A stretch of DNA of 32,965 bases from an uncultured Eubacterium sp. GTDB taxonomy: Bacteria > Bacillota > Clostridia > Lachnospirales > Lachnospiraceae. Shown here in pieces: positions 26,701 to 32,965 of the stretch. The position numbers and the translations under genes are program-made. The stretch lies in assembly GCA_900551945.1 (NCBI GenBank), contig URYE01000024.1, positions 1-32,965 of the forward strand, read 5' to 3'. Numbering within the stretch: the first letter of the stretch is position 1; each line of letters starts with the position of its first letter. The notes beneath the pieces were generated by a model. The model did no database searches and was not told the origin of the DNA. It was given only the letters and a program-made list of their open reading frames with translations.

Positions 26701-27771
26701 CGACTCTTTAGTTCTATCAAGTACATTAATAACTTTAACCGTTTTTGGCAACGCCTTGAGAAGATGTTTCTTTGAAAATGGCCTATATAAATGTACTCTT
26801 ATAAGTCCCACTTTTTTTGTTATATTTTTAACATTGCTATTATTACTTATACTATTTTCAGCTTTATTATAATTTCCTGTTATATCTATATTATTACTTT
26901 GTATTATATCTATTGTTTCCTCAATAGTGTCGCACACTGACCCCATCGCAATTATTACATTTTCAGCCTCTTTATCACCATAATAATTAAATAGCCCATA
27001 ATCCGTTCCAATACTTTCATTAATCATATTCATGTACTTTTCAACTATATCTGGCAAATTATTATAATATATATTACTGCTTTCTCTTATCTGAAAAAAC
27101 ACATCAGGATTTTGTGCTGAACCTCTCATTTGTGGTCTTTCTGGGTTAAGTGAACGTGCCTTAAATGCTTTTACAGCCTCCATATTACAAAAGCTTTTCA
27201 ACTTATCATAATCCCAAGCATAAATTTTTTGTATTTCATGTGACGTTCTAAACCCATCAAAAAAATTCAAAAATGGTATTCTGCTTTCAATAGCCACAAG
27301 ATGCGCTACAGGCGTTAAATCCATAACTTCCTGCACACTTCCTGTTGACAACATAGCAAACCCTGTCTGACGACAAGCATATACATCTTGATGGTCGCCA
27401 AATATAGACAAGGCATGTGTCGCTACTGTTCTTGCTGCAACATTTATAACTCCCGGCAATAACTCCCCTGCTACCTTATACATATTAGGTATCATAAGCA
27501 GAAGTCCCTGTGATGATGTATATGTTGATGACAAAGCCCCTGCATTAAGCATACCATGAAATGCCCCTGCTGCCCCCGCTTCCGACTGCAACTGCACAAG
27601 TCTTACTGGCTCTCCAAATATATTTTTTCTCCCCTTAACAGCCCACACACTTGTATAATCTGCCATAGGCGATGATGGCGTAATAGGATAAATGGCAGCA
27701 ACTTCTGTATACGCATAAGATACATAAGCCGCCGCCATATTCCCATCCATAGTTAAAAGTTTTCTTGACAT
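23761..27771 (-). CDS. nifJ: Pyruvate:ferredoxin (flavodoxin) oxidoreductase, enlarged
   Basis: It oxidises pyruvate to acetyl-CoA and CO2, passing electrons to ferredoxin: the central fermentative step. Domains in order are the pyrimidine-binding N-terminus (YPITPSSPMADY), the CoA region, and a two-cluster ferredoxin domain with Cys750/753/756/760 and Cys804/807/810/814. The proximal cluster uses Cys907/910/935 and Cys1238. The ThDP motif runs from GDGWAYDIGFSG (1130) to TEVYSNTGGQASK. At 1336 aa it is about 160 longer than usual. Extra Asn/Lys-rich segments fall near 293-320, 428-452, 660-705, 823-865 and 1000-1055. GGAGG precedes the ATG. The catalytic residues appear intact. Confidence 0.95.
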   Translation of the reverse strand: MSRKLLTMDGNMAAAYVSYAYTEVAAIYPITPSSPMADYTSVWAVKGRKNIFGEPVRLVQLQSEAGAAGAFHGMLNAGALSSTYTSSQGLLLMIPNMYKVAGELLPGVINVAARTVATHALSIFGDHQDVYACRQTGFAMLSTGSVQEVMDLTPVAHLVAIESRIPFLNFFDGFRTSHEIQKIYAWDYDKLKSFCNMEAVKAFKARSLNPERPQMRGSAQNPDVFFQIRESSNIYYNNLPDIVEKYMNMINESIGTDYGLFNYYGDKEAENVIIAMGSVCDTIEETIDIIQSNNIDITGNYNKAENSISNNSNVKNITKKVGLIRVHLYRPFSKKHLLKALPKTVKVINVLDRTKESGAVAEPLCEDVITALKGTEFENVKVLGGRYGLSSKNTTPADIVAVFNNESKNNFTVGINDDVTHLSLKVEKNLQDNSGVEQIEALQQGSIELDCGNKDIISCKFWGMGADGTVGANKNTIKIIGDYTDLQVQAYFEYDSKKSGGLTISHLRFGKTRIKSAYLIEKADFVACHVQSYLDKYDLIRQVNKNGKFLINCEWNDEEIVKKLKKSDIEYILNNNIKLYAIDGYKIANEIGLGNRTGTIMQAVFFKVANIIPSDKAIEYMKQMVKKTYSSKGERIVNMNYDSIDRAILEVREVDISSKYKELEGSTLVDKNSKQSDCYNEKGVINDRAGFCDKCSFAENIQQPINVCKGDELPVSAFLNMADGTLPVGTSAFEKRGVANYVPVWNFDGCIQCNMCSYVCPHAVIRPVVLNEATVKNAPNGMKYTKMVGEKDKYFAITISSYDCTGCALCANVCPGNMKNNVLSMKKFNNNIVLKDLSKVYDTLNEETQNNNKIDEFSKLDETIRQQKYFDYAMKVNENDKVWEHFKRNTVKGSQFFTPLLEFSGACAGCGETAYAKLVTQLFGERIIVANATGCSSIWGGSMPSIPYTTNKDKKGVAWSNSLFEDAAEYGYGMLLASEGNRNNVFNKLCKLILHFRENNLEYKENAFGCNSNDGMIKNNCEKLDNSKEVQLDNQALQSDKVSKGVKKNSEARQQDFIKDIRTQLVELVEAYKKYYEDGRINCKLADKIIAKLVEYKSISNKENELKLIDDILNNKEFLSKKSHWVFGGDGWAYDIGFSGLDHVLSTKADINILVFDTEVYSNTGGQASKATNLGAIAQFASNGKSVKKKSLADMMMTYGYVYVAQVSLGADMNQCVKAIDEAEKYNGPSIVIAYAPCINHGIEGGMTKCVDEQKKAVQAGYWNIFRYNPEKKLSGEIPFILDSKPPVMEYTDFLMGENRYVNLKRQDKQRADRLFEEATNDAKERYERYKKMAGK

Positions 27772-27914
27772 AACATCTATCCTCCGCTAATCTAACAAAA
27801 TAAAATCTACTATTAACAACTTTTGCCCAATTTCTCCTAAAAAGTAAAAATACAGTTTTAATGACAACTTTCACAATATCTATTATGTCAAAATCTCCAA
27901 AAAATATACAAACT

Positions 27915-27923
27915 ACTATACCA
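27915..27923 (-). promoter_or_regulatory. Extended -10 promoter of nifJ
   Basis: On the minus strand TGGTATAGT (27923-27915), with a possible -35 TGAAAA 17 bases upstream. It lies directly after the hairpin at 27950-28028 and gives a leader of about 137 nt that contains a TGACA...TGTCA inverted repeat. Confidence 0.45.
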
Positions 27924-27949
27924 CACACCCTACACCATTTTCACAAACA

Positions 27950-28028
27950 AAAAGCTATTGCAAAATCTTACAGTTCATCAATGAAACTAACCTTTCACCA
28001 TATCCCATAAGACTTAACAATAGCCTTT
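27950..28028 (-). terminator. Branched hairpin with U-run after the chemoreceptor gene
   Basis: On the minus strand AAAGGCTATTGTTAAGTCTTA pairs with TAAGATTTTGCAATAGCTTT over about 20 positions with one mismatch and some G-U pairs. The 37-base loop can form a small AGTTT/GAACT hairpin, and the 3' side runs into TTTTTGTTTG. It lies about 100 bp after the chemoreceptor stop and 27 bp before the nifJ -10. The call is a terminator; a small structured RNA is possible. The rest of the 357-bp gap (27772-28128) holds the nifJ promoter and leader and no gene. Confidence 0.6.
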
Positions 28029-28128
28029 ATAAAAATTAATATCTTAAGTTTTTAAATTTCGTATTATAAAACAACACCTTAAAGTTTTTCATTTAGAATT
28101 GCAAAAAACTCCCGTAAGGATATCAGAA

Positions 28129-30150
28129 TTATTTCTTCATAATCGTAAATTGACCAATAAGGTCTTTTAATGTCTGTGCCTGTGCTGACAATTCTTCACT
28201 TGTAGCAGAGCTTTGCTGTGCCGATGCAGCGTTAGCCTGAACTATCCCAGATATCTGATCAACAGCCTTTTCAATCTGTTCCATAGCAGCAGACTGCTTG
28301 TCAGAAGCCACTCTAACATTAGCAACACTAAGAACAATCGCATCAATTTCTGCTAATACCTTATCAAGCGCTTCTTCTGTTTCATTAGTAATTCTACTAC
28401 CATTAGTAACTTCATCAATAGACGACTCAATCATATTTCTTGTATCAACTGCTGACTGAGCGCTTTGTTCTGCAAGTCTTCTAATCTGGTCAGCAACAAC
28501 CGCAAAACCACGACCAGCTTCACCAGCTCTTGCAGCTTCTATCGCAGCATTAAGTGATAACAAATTAGTCTGTGAAGCAATATCTTCAATTTTAGCAATA
28601 ATATCCTTAATAGCATTAGAAGTTTCTTCAATCTTCTTCATTGCTTCTGTAAGTTCATTCATCTTATCCTTGCTTGCTGCTGCTTCTTTTCCAACAATCT
28701 TAGCATTGTCATGCGCTTCATCTGTCGCCTTTGTAGTTTTTTCAACCTGTTGTGTAACATCTGTTACTGTAGCAGACATTTCTTCTATGGCAGCAGCCTG
28801 TTCAGTTGCCCCCTCTGCAAGTTCAGTTGCACCTGTTGCAAGCTGTGAAGCACCTGCGTCAACTTGTTCAGAAGCTTCAACTATAGCTTCAAGAGTATTA
28901 GAAAGAGTGTTTCTTAAATCTCTCATTGCAAGGTGAATTTCACTATAAGCACCAATATACTTATCCGAACCAATCTCAGAGTGAACTTCAAAATTACCAG
29001 AAGCCATTTCTGATAAAATATGCTTAATATCACCTATAATAGTCTGTAATGAATTTACAATCTCTATAGTTGACTGTTCAAGAAGCTTAGTTTCATTATT
29101 AGTATTAAGTGTTGTAACTGGTGTATCTAAATCACCTTCAGCTAAAAGTTTAAGACGGTCTGAACAAACCTTAACTGCTCCACCAATTTCCTCACCAGTT
29201 CTATTAGCAACTCTAATTGCTACAAATAATGCTATTACAAGTGCTATTATAGTTATTACAATACCAAGTATTGTACTTCCTAAGAAATCTGTCAATGGAG
29301 CTGCAACTGCAAGACTCCAACCATTAATACCTACTGGTGCATAACCTATAATCCAACGAGTTCCCTCATATGTATATCTTCCAAAGCCCTTACCACCTTG
29401 TATCATTTGCTTTTCAAACTTAGCAACAGAATTAAGTGATGAGTCTGAACTTGATTCTTTTATATTATTCTTTTCATTTTCTACAAAGTCCATATTCTGA
29501 TGTGCAATAGATGTACCATCTTTATTAAGCATATATGCTGTACCATTTTTACTTACCTTAATAGATGTAGCAATATCAGATAAATCAGAAGCATCTACAG
29601 AAACATATACGACACCTATTACCTGTGAATTTTGTACTCCATCTTTCCAGAGTGGTGTTGCCATTACTATAACTAATTCATTATTTGTCTTACTATATAC
29701 AGGGTCACTTATTGAAGTTGTTCCATTAAGTGCTTCCTTAAAATAATCTCTCTGTGAAATATCTGTAGTTGTTTCAAATATATTAATACCATCTCTACCA
29801 GTAATACCATATGACTTCCAACTATACTGATTTTGATATTCGACCATAGACTTCTTTTTATCAGATATTGAAACGCTGTCTGACGCAAGGTCTACCATTG
29901 TTCCTAACATTTCAATAACATTCATATCAGCCTTAAGTCTATTGCTAACTTGGTCTGCTGCTACTTGTGCTGTTACCTGCATACTATCTTCCATAGCTCT
30001 TGTTGTAGAAACATAGTTCAGTACACAAGTGATAATACCAACTAATGCCAAAGAAACTGAAAGCAATACAATTATAGTTTTCTGAATTTCTTTTTTAATC
30101 GTTGTTATACCATTTTGCTGTCCTTCTTTTCGTTTTTCCTTTTGTTTCAT
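28129..30150 (-). CDS. Methyl-accepting chemotaxis protein with extracellular Cache domain
   Basis: A membrane chemoreceptor of 673 aa. The start is set at the second ATG (30150, [10 protein letters not shown]), eight bases from AGGAG; the ATG at 30156 is too close to that site. Order: first membrane span (about 26-48, [20 protein letters not shown]), a dCache-type sensor with [13 protein letters not shown] and [15 protein letters not shown], a second span ([21 protein letters not shown]), HAMP, then the coiled-coil signalling domain. The hairpin tip reads [20 protein letters not shown] and [15 protein letters not shown]. The ligand is unknown. No C-terminal CheR-binding pentapeptide is visible. 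It indicates a motile cell. Confidence 0.95.
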   Translation of the reverse strand: MKQKEKRKEGQQNGITTIKKEIQKTIIVLLSVSLALVGIITCVLNYVSTTRAMEDSMQVTAQVAADQVSNRLKADMNVIEMLGTMVDLASDSVSISDKKKSMVEYQNQYSWKSYGITGRDGINIFETTTDISQRDYFKEALNGTTSISDPVYSKTNNELVIVMATPLWKDGVQNSQVIGVVYVSVDASDLSDIATSIKVSKNGTAYMLNKDGTSIAHQNMDFVENEKNNIKESSSDSSLNSVAKFEKQMIQGGKGFGRYTYEGTRWIIGYAPVGINGWSLAVAAPLTDFLGSTILGIVITIIALVIALFVAIRVANRTGEEIGGAVKVCSDRLKLLAEGDLDTPVTTLNTNNETKLLEQSTIEIVNSLQTIIGDIKHILSEMASGNFEVHSEIGSDKYIGAYSEIHLAMRDLRNTLSNTLEAIVEASEQVDAGASQLATGATELAEGATEQAAAIEEMSATVTDVTQQVEKTTKATDEAHDNAKIVGKEAAASKDKMNELTEAMKKIEETSNAIKDIIAKIEDIASQTNLLSLNAAIEAARAGEAGRGFAVVADQIRRLAEQSAQSAVDTRNMIESSIDEVTNGSRITNETEEALDKVLAEIDAIVLSVANVRVASDKQSAAMEQIEKAVDQISGIVQANAASAQQSSATSEELSAQAQTLKDLIGQFTIMKK

Positions 30151-30224
30151 ATACATCTCTCCTATCTATATTTAGTCAATTACAAGCCTTGACAACACAA
30201 AGCTCATATCTCAACTTCCAGCTT

Positions 30225-30233
30225 ATTATATCA
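30225..30233 (-). promoter_or_regulatory. Extended -10 promoter of the chemoreceptor gene
   Basis: On the minus strand TGATATAAT (30233-30225): consensus -10 with TGN extension, about 75 bp before the start codon. The -35 is weak. A sigma-D type motility promoter was looked for and not found. Confidence 0.5.
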
Positions 30234-30322
30234 CAACAATCCAATAAAACAACAAATTACCACCATTTTGTAACTTTTTTCCCGCCTATCCCCACCTTCC
30301 CAACTCTAAACCAAAAACACGC

Positions 30323-30492
30323 AACAAGCTATCAACATTAGGTAGAACAATAAATGCACCATTGCAAAGAACAGCCACCTATATTTGTATTACAACGGCA
30401 AACACACTTGTTTGACGAGGGCATACAAATATAAGTGACTGTACTTTTAATAGTATTATAAACCATTCACAAGTCACAAAACTATCGGTAAT
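30323..30492. repeat. Palindromic repeat element, copy E2
   Basis: About 170 bp that aligns along its length with E1 (6081-6303), sharing blocks such as CACCATT, AAAGAACAG, CTATATTTGT and GGCATACAAATATA and TGTACTTT. The core still folds back (TATATTTGTATTAC... with ...GGCATACAAATATA), but with more mismatches than E1, and the 15-bp outer ends of E1 are not recognisable. It fills part of the 442-bp gap between the chemoreceptor and the GH3 gene. Confidence 0.7.
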
Positions 30493-30494
30493 AG

Positions 30495-30585
30495 AAAAAA
30501 TAGTATGAAATTTTATTAGTATATGGTAAAGGCTTAGTTGTTCTTAGCCTTTAACAATCAACTATAAAATTTCATACTATTTTTT
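30495..30585 (-). terminator. Long intrinsic terminator after the GH3 gene
   Basis: Arms of about 25 bases (30495-30520 and 30561-30585) pair almost perfectly, with a nested stem TAAAGGCT/AGCCTTTA in the loop. On the minus strand the structure ends in TTTTTT, starting 14 bp after the GH3 stop. The opposite strand also ends in TTTTTT, so it can stop transcription from both sides. Confidence 0.8.
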
Positions 30586-30598
30586 GTATGTACCACCT

Positions 30599-32830
30599 TT
30601 AATATGTCAATCCAAAATTAAGTTCATAGTAATTTTCTGCCATATCACGATAAGCATACGCCTTACCATTTTCGTCTTTCAACTCATCAGGCATATACAA
30701 ATCCTTGTCGAAACCTGGCACATCATTAGGGCTAATACATTTACCATCTGCATTAACAGCTATAACACTATCATTTTTAGGGAATGTAATTGGCAACTTA
30801 CCTGTAGGTGCATACTTTCCAAAAATAACATCAAATACAGCTTCATCAAATGTATCAAAACCAACTGTAAGCACATCAGAAATAGTTTCAATATTTCCAA
30901 GCTGCCAAGCAAGTGTAACATTTACATTAGAAATCACCTTGCCACCATTTTTGTGAACAGCTTCTGCGATTTCTCTTATTTTAGAAATACCACTAAGTGT
31001 AGTTTCCTTGTGAGTGCTTTCCATTGGTCTACATTCTTCATCTACATCACACACATCTTTATCTTCGCACAAATCAAGTTCAAGATATCCAGGTGTAGCT
31101 GTAAAATAAGCTCCAGAAGATGGGTGAAGCATTAAAATAGCTAAATCAGCATCTTCATAACTGTCTGTAATCTCACAGTATTCGCCTAAGTTTTCTCTTA
31201 ACTTCTTAGTAGCATCTACCGCCTGCTCACTGTTCTTATAAAATGCTTCAGCATAAACTTTCTTACCCTTTGCATCAACTGGAAGTGTACCGTCATTCTT
31301 TAAAAGTACAACAGATTTTCTATGAACAAGTGCAGCTTCATTTCTATCTTCTTCATTTGCAATTACAAGCTCAGCCATCTTTTCATCTCTGTAAGGATTT
31401 TCAAACATACCAAGCTCAAACATTTCTGTAAGAGTTCTTACAACAGCTCTGTCTATTGACTCATCAGTAAGGATAAGGTCTTCTTTGTTAAAGCCTTCTG
31501 GGACTTCGTGAGTATCATAGTAACCATTCTTACCTCTAAGATATGCTTCTTTGCCATATTCATTGTCAAATAAGCCACTAATCAAGTCAACACCTGACTG
31601 TGTAACAGCAAAACCAATACGTTCAGGTTCATCAAGAGCTTCAACTCCCCAACTCATGTTATGAACAATACCAGTATCAGAATTAATATATCCTTTAAAT
31701 CCCATCTGCTTTCTTAAGATTTCATCAATAAAGTACTTATTGTATGCAAATCCATAAGGTGCAAAATCTATATCATTTCCATTCATATCCTGCTGAACAG
31801 TACTCTTTGCAGCAGATGGCTTTGAATAATATGGCATTATAGACATAGCATTGTGTCTTATTGCTGACTTAAAGCCTCTTATATGATATTTTTGAAGACT
31901 TCCTTCTGTTGCATATACATTCCACTGTCCTGCTTTATAATGTGGGTCAAAACCATTTTCTCTTGCTCCACCACCTGGGAAATGCTTTACTGTAACAGCC
32001 ACACCGTCTTTTGCAACACCATTTGAACCACCTTGTATTCCCGGTATCAAATGGTCAAAGGCTTCTTCTATAAAGTCAGGGTCTTCGCCAAATGTACCAT
32101 AACTTCTCTGCCAACGTGGGTCTGTCATACAGTCAGCCATATACATATAACCTTTTCTAAGACCTGTAATATTCCATTCACGTTTAATACAGTCAGCAAA
32201 CTTGTCAATAACATCAAATTTACCATCACCTTTAACTGCTGCCGCAATACCAAGAGTTCCTGGCCACGTTGCAAATACACCTGCTGCGTCATTCATTCCA
32301 AAAACAGGCTCTGCATTTTCATTTCTTGAATTAGAAGCCACTTGTACAGGTATAAAATGATTACACTCCTCCGCTACTGCTTGAAGCTGATTTAAGAACT
32401 CAACCAAATCTGTTGGTGTTGGATTAGCTCTTAATATAAGGTGTCTTGAAAACCAATCCTTTAACATAGTTTCAGTACCAGGTAAATGCTGTTCTCCAAA
32501 AATAGTCTTACCATCTAATTGACCATTATCTAACACACCCGACTCATCAGGCTGTGGATTATACCCTTCAACACCACATGGATACTTAGCCATTCTCCAG
32601 TCAGAAATAAATAACTGAGCAATCTTTTCATCAATTGTTAATTCCTTAACATAAGCTTCTGCCCTTTGTTTTGCAGGAAGTCGCCAGTCATCAAACTCTT
32701 TAAACTCTCCACTTCCATCAATATCCTTAAAAAACAAACCGTCTTTTTCAATAAGACGTTCTGTAACCATACCAATATCTGGTCCATTCTCATTTTTATA
32801 AACCTTAAGTAATGTACTTGCCTTTTTCAT
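30599..32830 (-). CDS. Glycoside hydrolase family 3 (beta-glucosidase-like)
   Basis: The 743-aa protein hydrolyses beta-linked sugars from the non-reducing end. The GH3 barrel shows SYGTFGEDPDF (substrate pocket), VKHFPGGG (281-288) and the nucleophile Asp385 in GYINSDTGIVHN. The alpha/beta sandwich domain begins near EAALVHRKSVVLLKNDGTLP and the protein ends with LPITFPKN...FGLTY. No signal peptide is seen, so it is cytoplasmic and probably acts on imported oligosaccharides. The FnIII-like domain common after the second domain is absent. AAAGGAG lies seven bases before the ATG. It is transcribed alone, with a terminator directly behind. Glucosidase versus xylosidase cannot be decided by eye. 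Confidence 0.93.
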   Translation of the reverse strand: MKKASTLLKVYKNENGPDIGMVTERLIEKDGLFFKDIDGSGEFKEFDDWRLPAKQRAEAYVKELTIDEKIAQLFISDWRMAKYPCGVEGYNPQPDESGVLDNGQLDGKTIFGEQHLPGTETMLKDWFSRHLILRANPTPTDLVEFLNQLQAVAEECNHFIPVQVASNSRNENAEPVFGMNDAAGVFATWPGTLGIAAAVKGDGKFDVIDKFADCIKREWNITGLRKGYMYMADCMTDPRWQRSYGTFGEDPDFIEEAFDHLIPGIQGGSNGVAKDGVAVTVKHFPGGGARENGFDPHYKAGQWNVYATEGSLQKYHIRGFKSAIRHNAMSIMPYYSKPSAAKSTVQQDMNGNDIDFAPYGFAYNKYFIDEILRKQMGFKGYINSDTGIVHNMSWGVEALDEPERIGFAVTQSGVDLISGLFDNEYGKEAYLRGKNGYYDTHEVPEGFNKEDLILTDESIDRAVVRTLTEMFELGMFENPYRDEKMAELVIANEEDRNEAALVHRKSVVLLKNDGTLPVDAKGKKVYAEAFYKNSEQAVDATKKLRENLGEYCEITDSYEDADLAILMLHPSSGAYFTATPGYLELDLCEDKDVCDVDEECRPMESTHKETTLSGISKIREIAEAVHKNGGKVISNVNVTLAWQLGNIETISDVLTVGFDTFDEAVFDVIFGKYAPTGKLPITFPKNDSVIAVNADGKCISPNDVPGFDKDLYMPDELKDENGKAYAYRDMAENYYELNFGLTY

Positions 32831-32851
32831 ACATACACTCCTTTCAATTAT

Positions 32852-32923
32852 CTATACTTTTAGGCGTTTGAGAAACTCCTCAAGCTGCATAAACTCTAAC
32901 TTCTTTGAGTCTCTATTTTGCAA
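32852..32923 (-). CDS. Possible 23-residue leader peptide before the GH3 gene
   Basis: A TTG at 32923, two bases after GAGGAG, opens a short frame reading QNRDSKKLEFMQLEEFLKRL and ending KV at a TAG, 21 bp before the GH3 start. The second half looks amphipathic. The start spacing is tight, an inner ATG (32890) has no ribosome site, and no family is recognised. The window ends too close to judge the promoter. Chance is quite possible. Confidence 0.2.
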   Translation of the reverse strand: MQNRDSKKLEFMQLEEFLKRLKV

Positions 32924-32965
32924 TGCTCCTCACTGAAATAAAAACTTTTATATCTATTTTGCCTA

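Noticed and set aside
27845..27870. Rex-type redox operator (TTGTGA half-site) in the nifJ leader
   Set aside because: Only one half-site is present and the mirror half TTCACAA is missing at the right spacing.
27635..27928. 97-codon frame over the nifJ start
   Set aside because: It overlaps the nifJ 5' end and promoter in another frame, with no motif; it is best explained as chance.
28095..28125. Short hairpin TCC-TTACG-GGA followed by TTTTTT right after the chemoreceptor gene
   Set aside because: The stem is only three to four base pairs, too weak to call; the larger structure at 27950-28028 is the better terminator candidate.
30590..30598. GGTGGTAC after the GH3 stop as a T-box
   Set aside because: It lies downstream of a gene and before a terminator, with none of the other T-box parts.

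Overview
The window looks like a chromosomal segment of an anaerobic, AT-rich, spore-forming and motile Firmicute, most likely a Lachnospiraceae member (Roseburia/Lachnospira type). The signs are low G+C, AGGAGG-type ribosome sites, a GerA-family germination protein, a full-length pyruvate:ferredoxin oxidoreductase, a methyl-accepting chemotaxis protein and a GH3 glucosidase. The genus call is inference. All 18 genes recognised here lie on the minus strand, so transcription runs from high to low coordinates. No rRNA, tRNA, CRISPR array, transposase or phage gene was seen.

Layout in the direction of transcription. (1) 32830-30599: a cytoplasmic GH3 beta-glycosidase ending in a long terminator, with a palindromic repeat (E2) behind it. 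(2) 30150-28129: a membrane chemoreceptor, followed by a structured terminator-like RNA. (3) 27771-22320: nifJ and, 28 bp behind it, a GerA/SpoVAF-like germination protein. The last codons of the germination gene lie inside one arm of a 285-bp palindrome that adjoins about 100-bp tandem repeats. (4) 21627-17157: a MoxR ATPase - DUF58 - transmembrane transglutaminase operon. (5) 16959-14630: a stand-alone DnaK paralogue plus a flavin-reductase-fold protein. (6) 14481-11767: chorismate synthase, tRNA-guanine transglycosylase and YajC. (7) 11559-7644: glutamine-dependent NAD synthetase, a membrane-anchored foldase-like protein and a HAD phosphatase. (8) 7404-1: a biosynthetic cluster leuB-ilvD-ilvB followed by serC-serA. 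serA runs off the left edge.

The left third is amino-acid anabolism: valine/isoleucine/leucine steps, then serine from 3-phosphoglycerate. A CodY-like box lies upstream of leuB. The serCA pair has its own near-consensus promoter, and serA starts on the stop codon of serC.

The coding content is mostly housekeeping. The less ordinary material is in the spacers: two diverged copies (E1 at 6081-6303, E2 at 30323-30492) of one palindromic repeat family; the tandem-repeat/palindrome complex at 21842-22340 that overlaps the germination gene's 3' end; a 15-bp perfect hairpin between ilvD and ilvB; and a branched hairpin upstream of nifJ. nifJ is also about 160 residues longer than usual because of several Asn/Lys-rich insertions. 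Several gene starts were moved inward from the longest open frame because the upstream start codon overlaps the ribosome-binding site.
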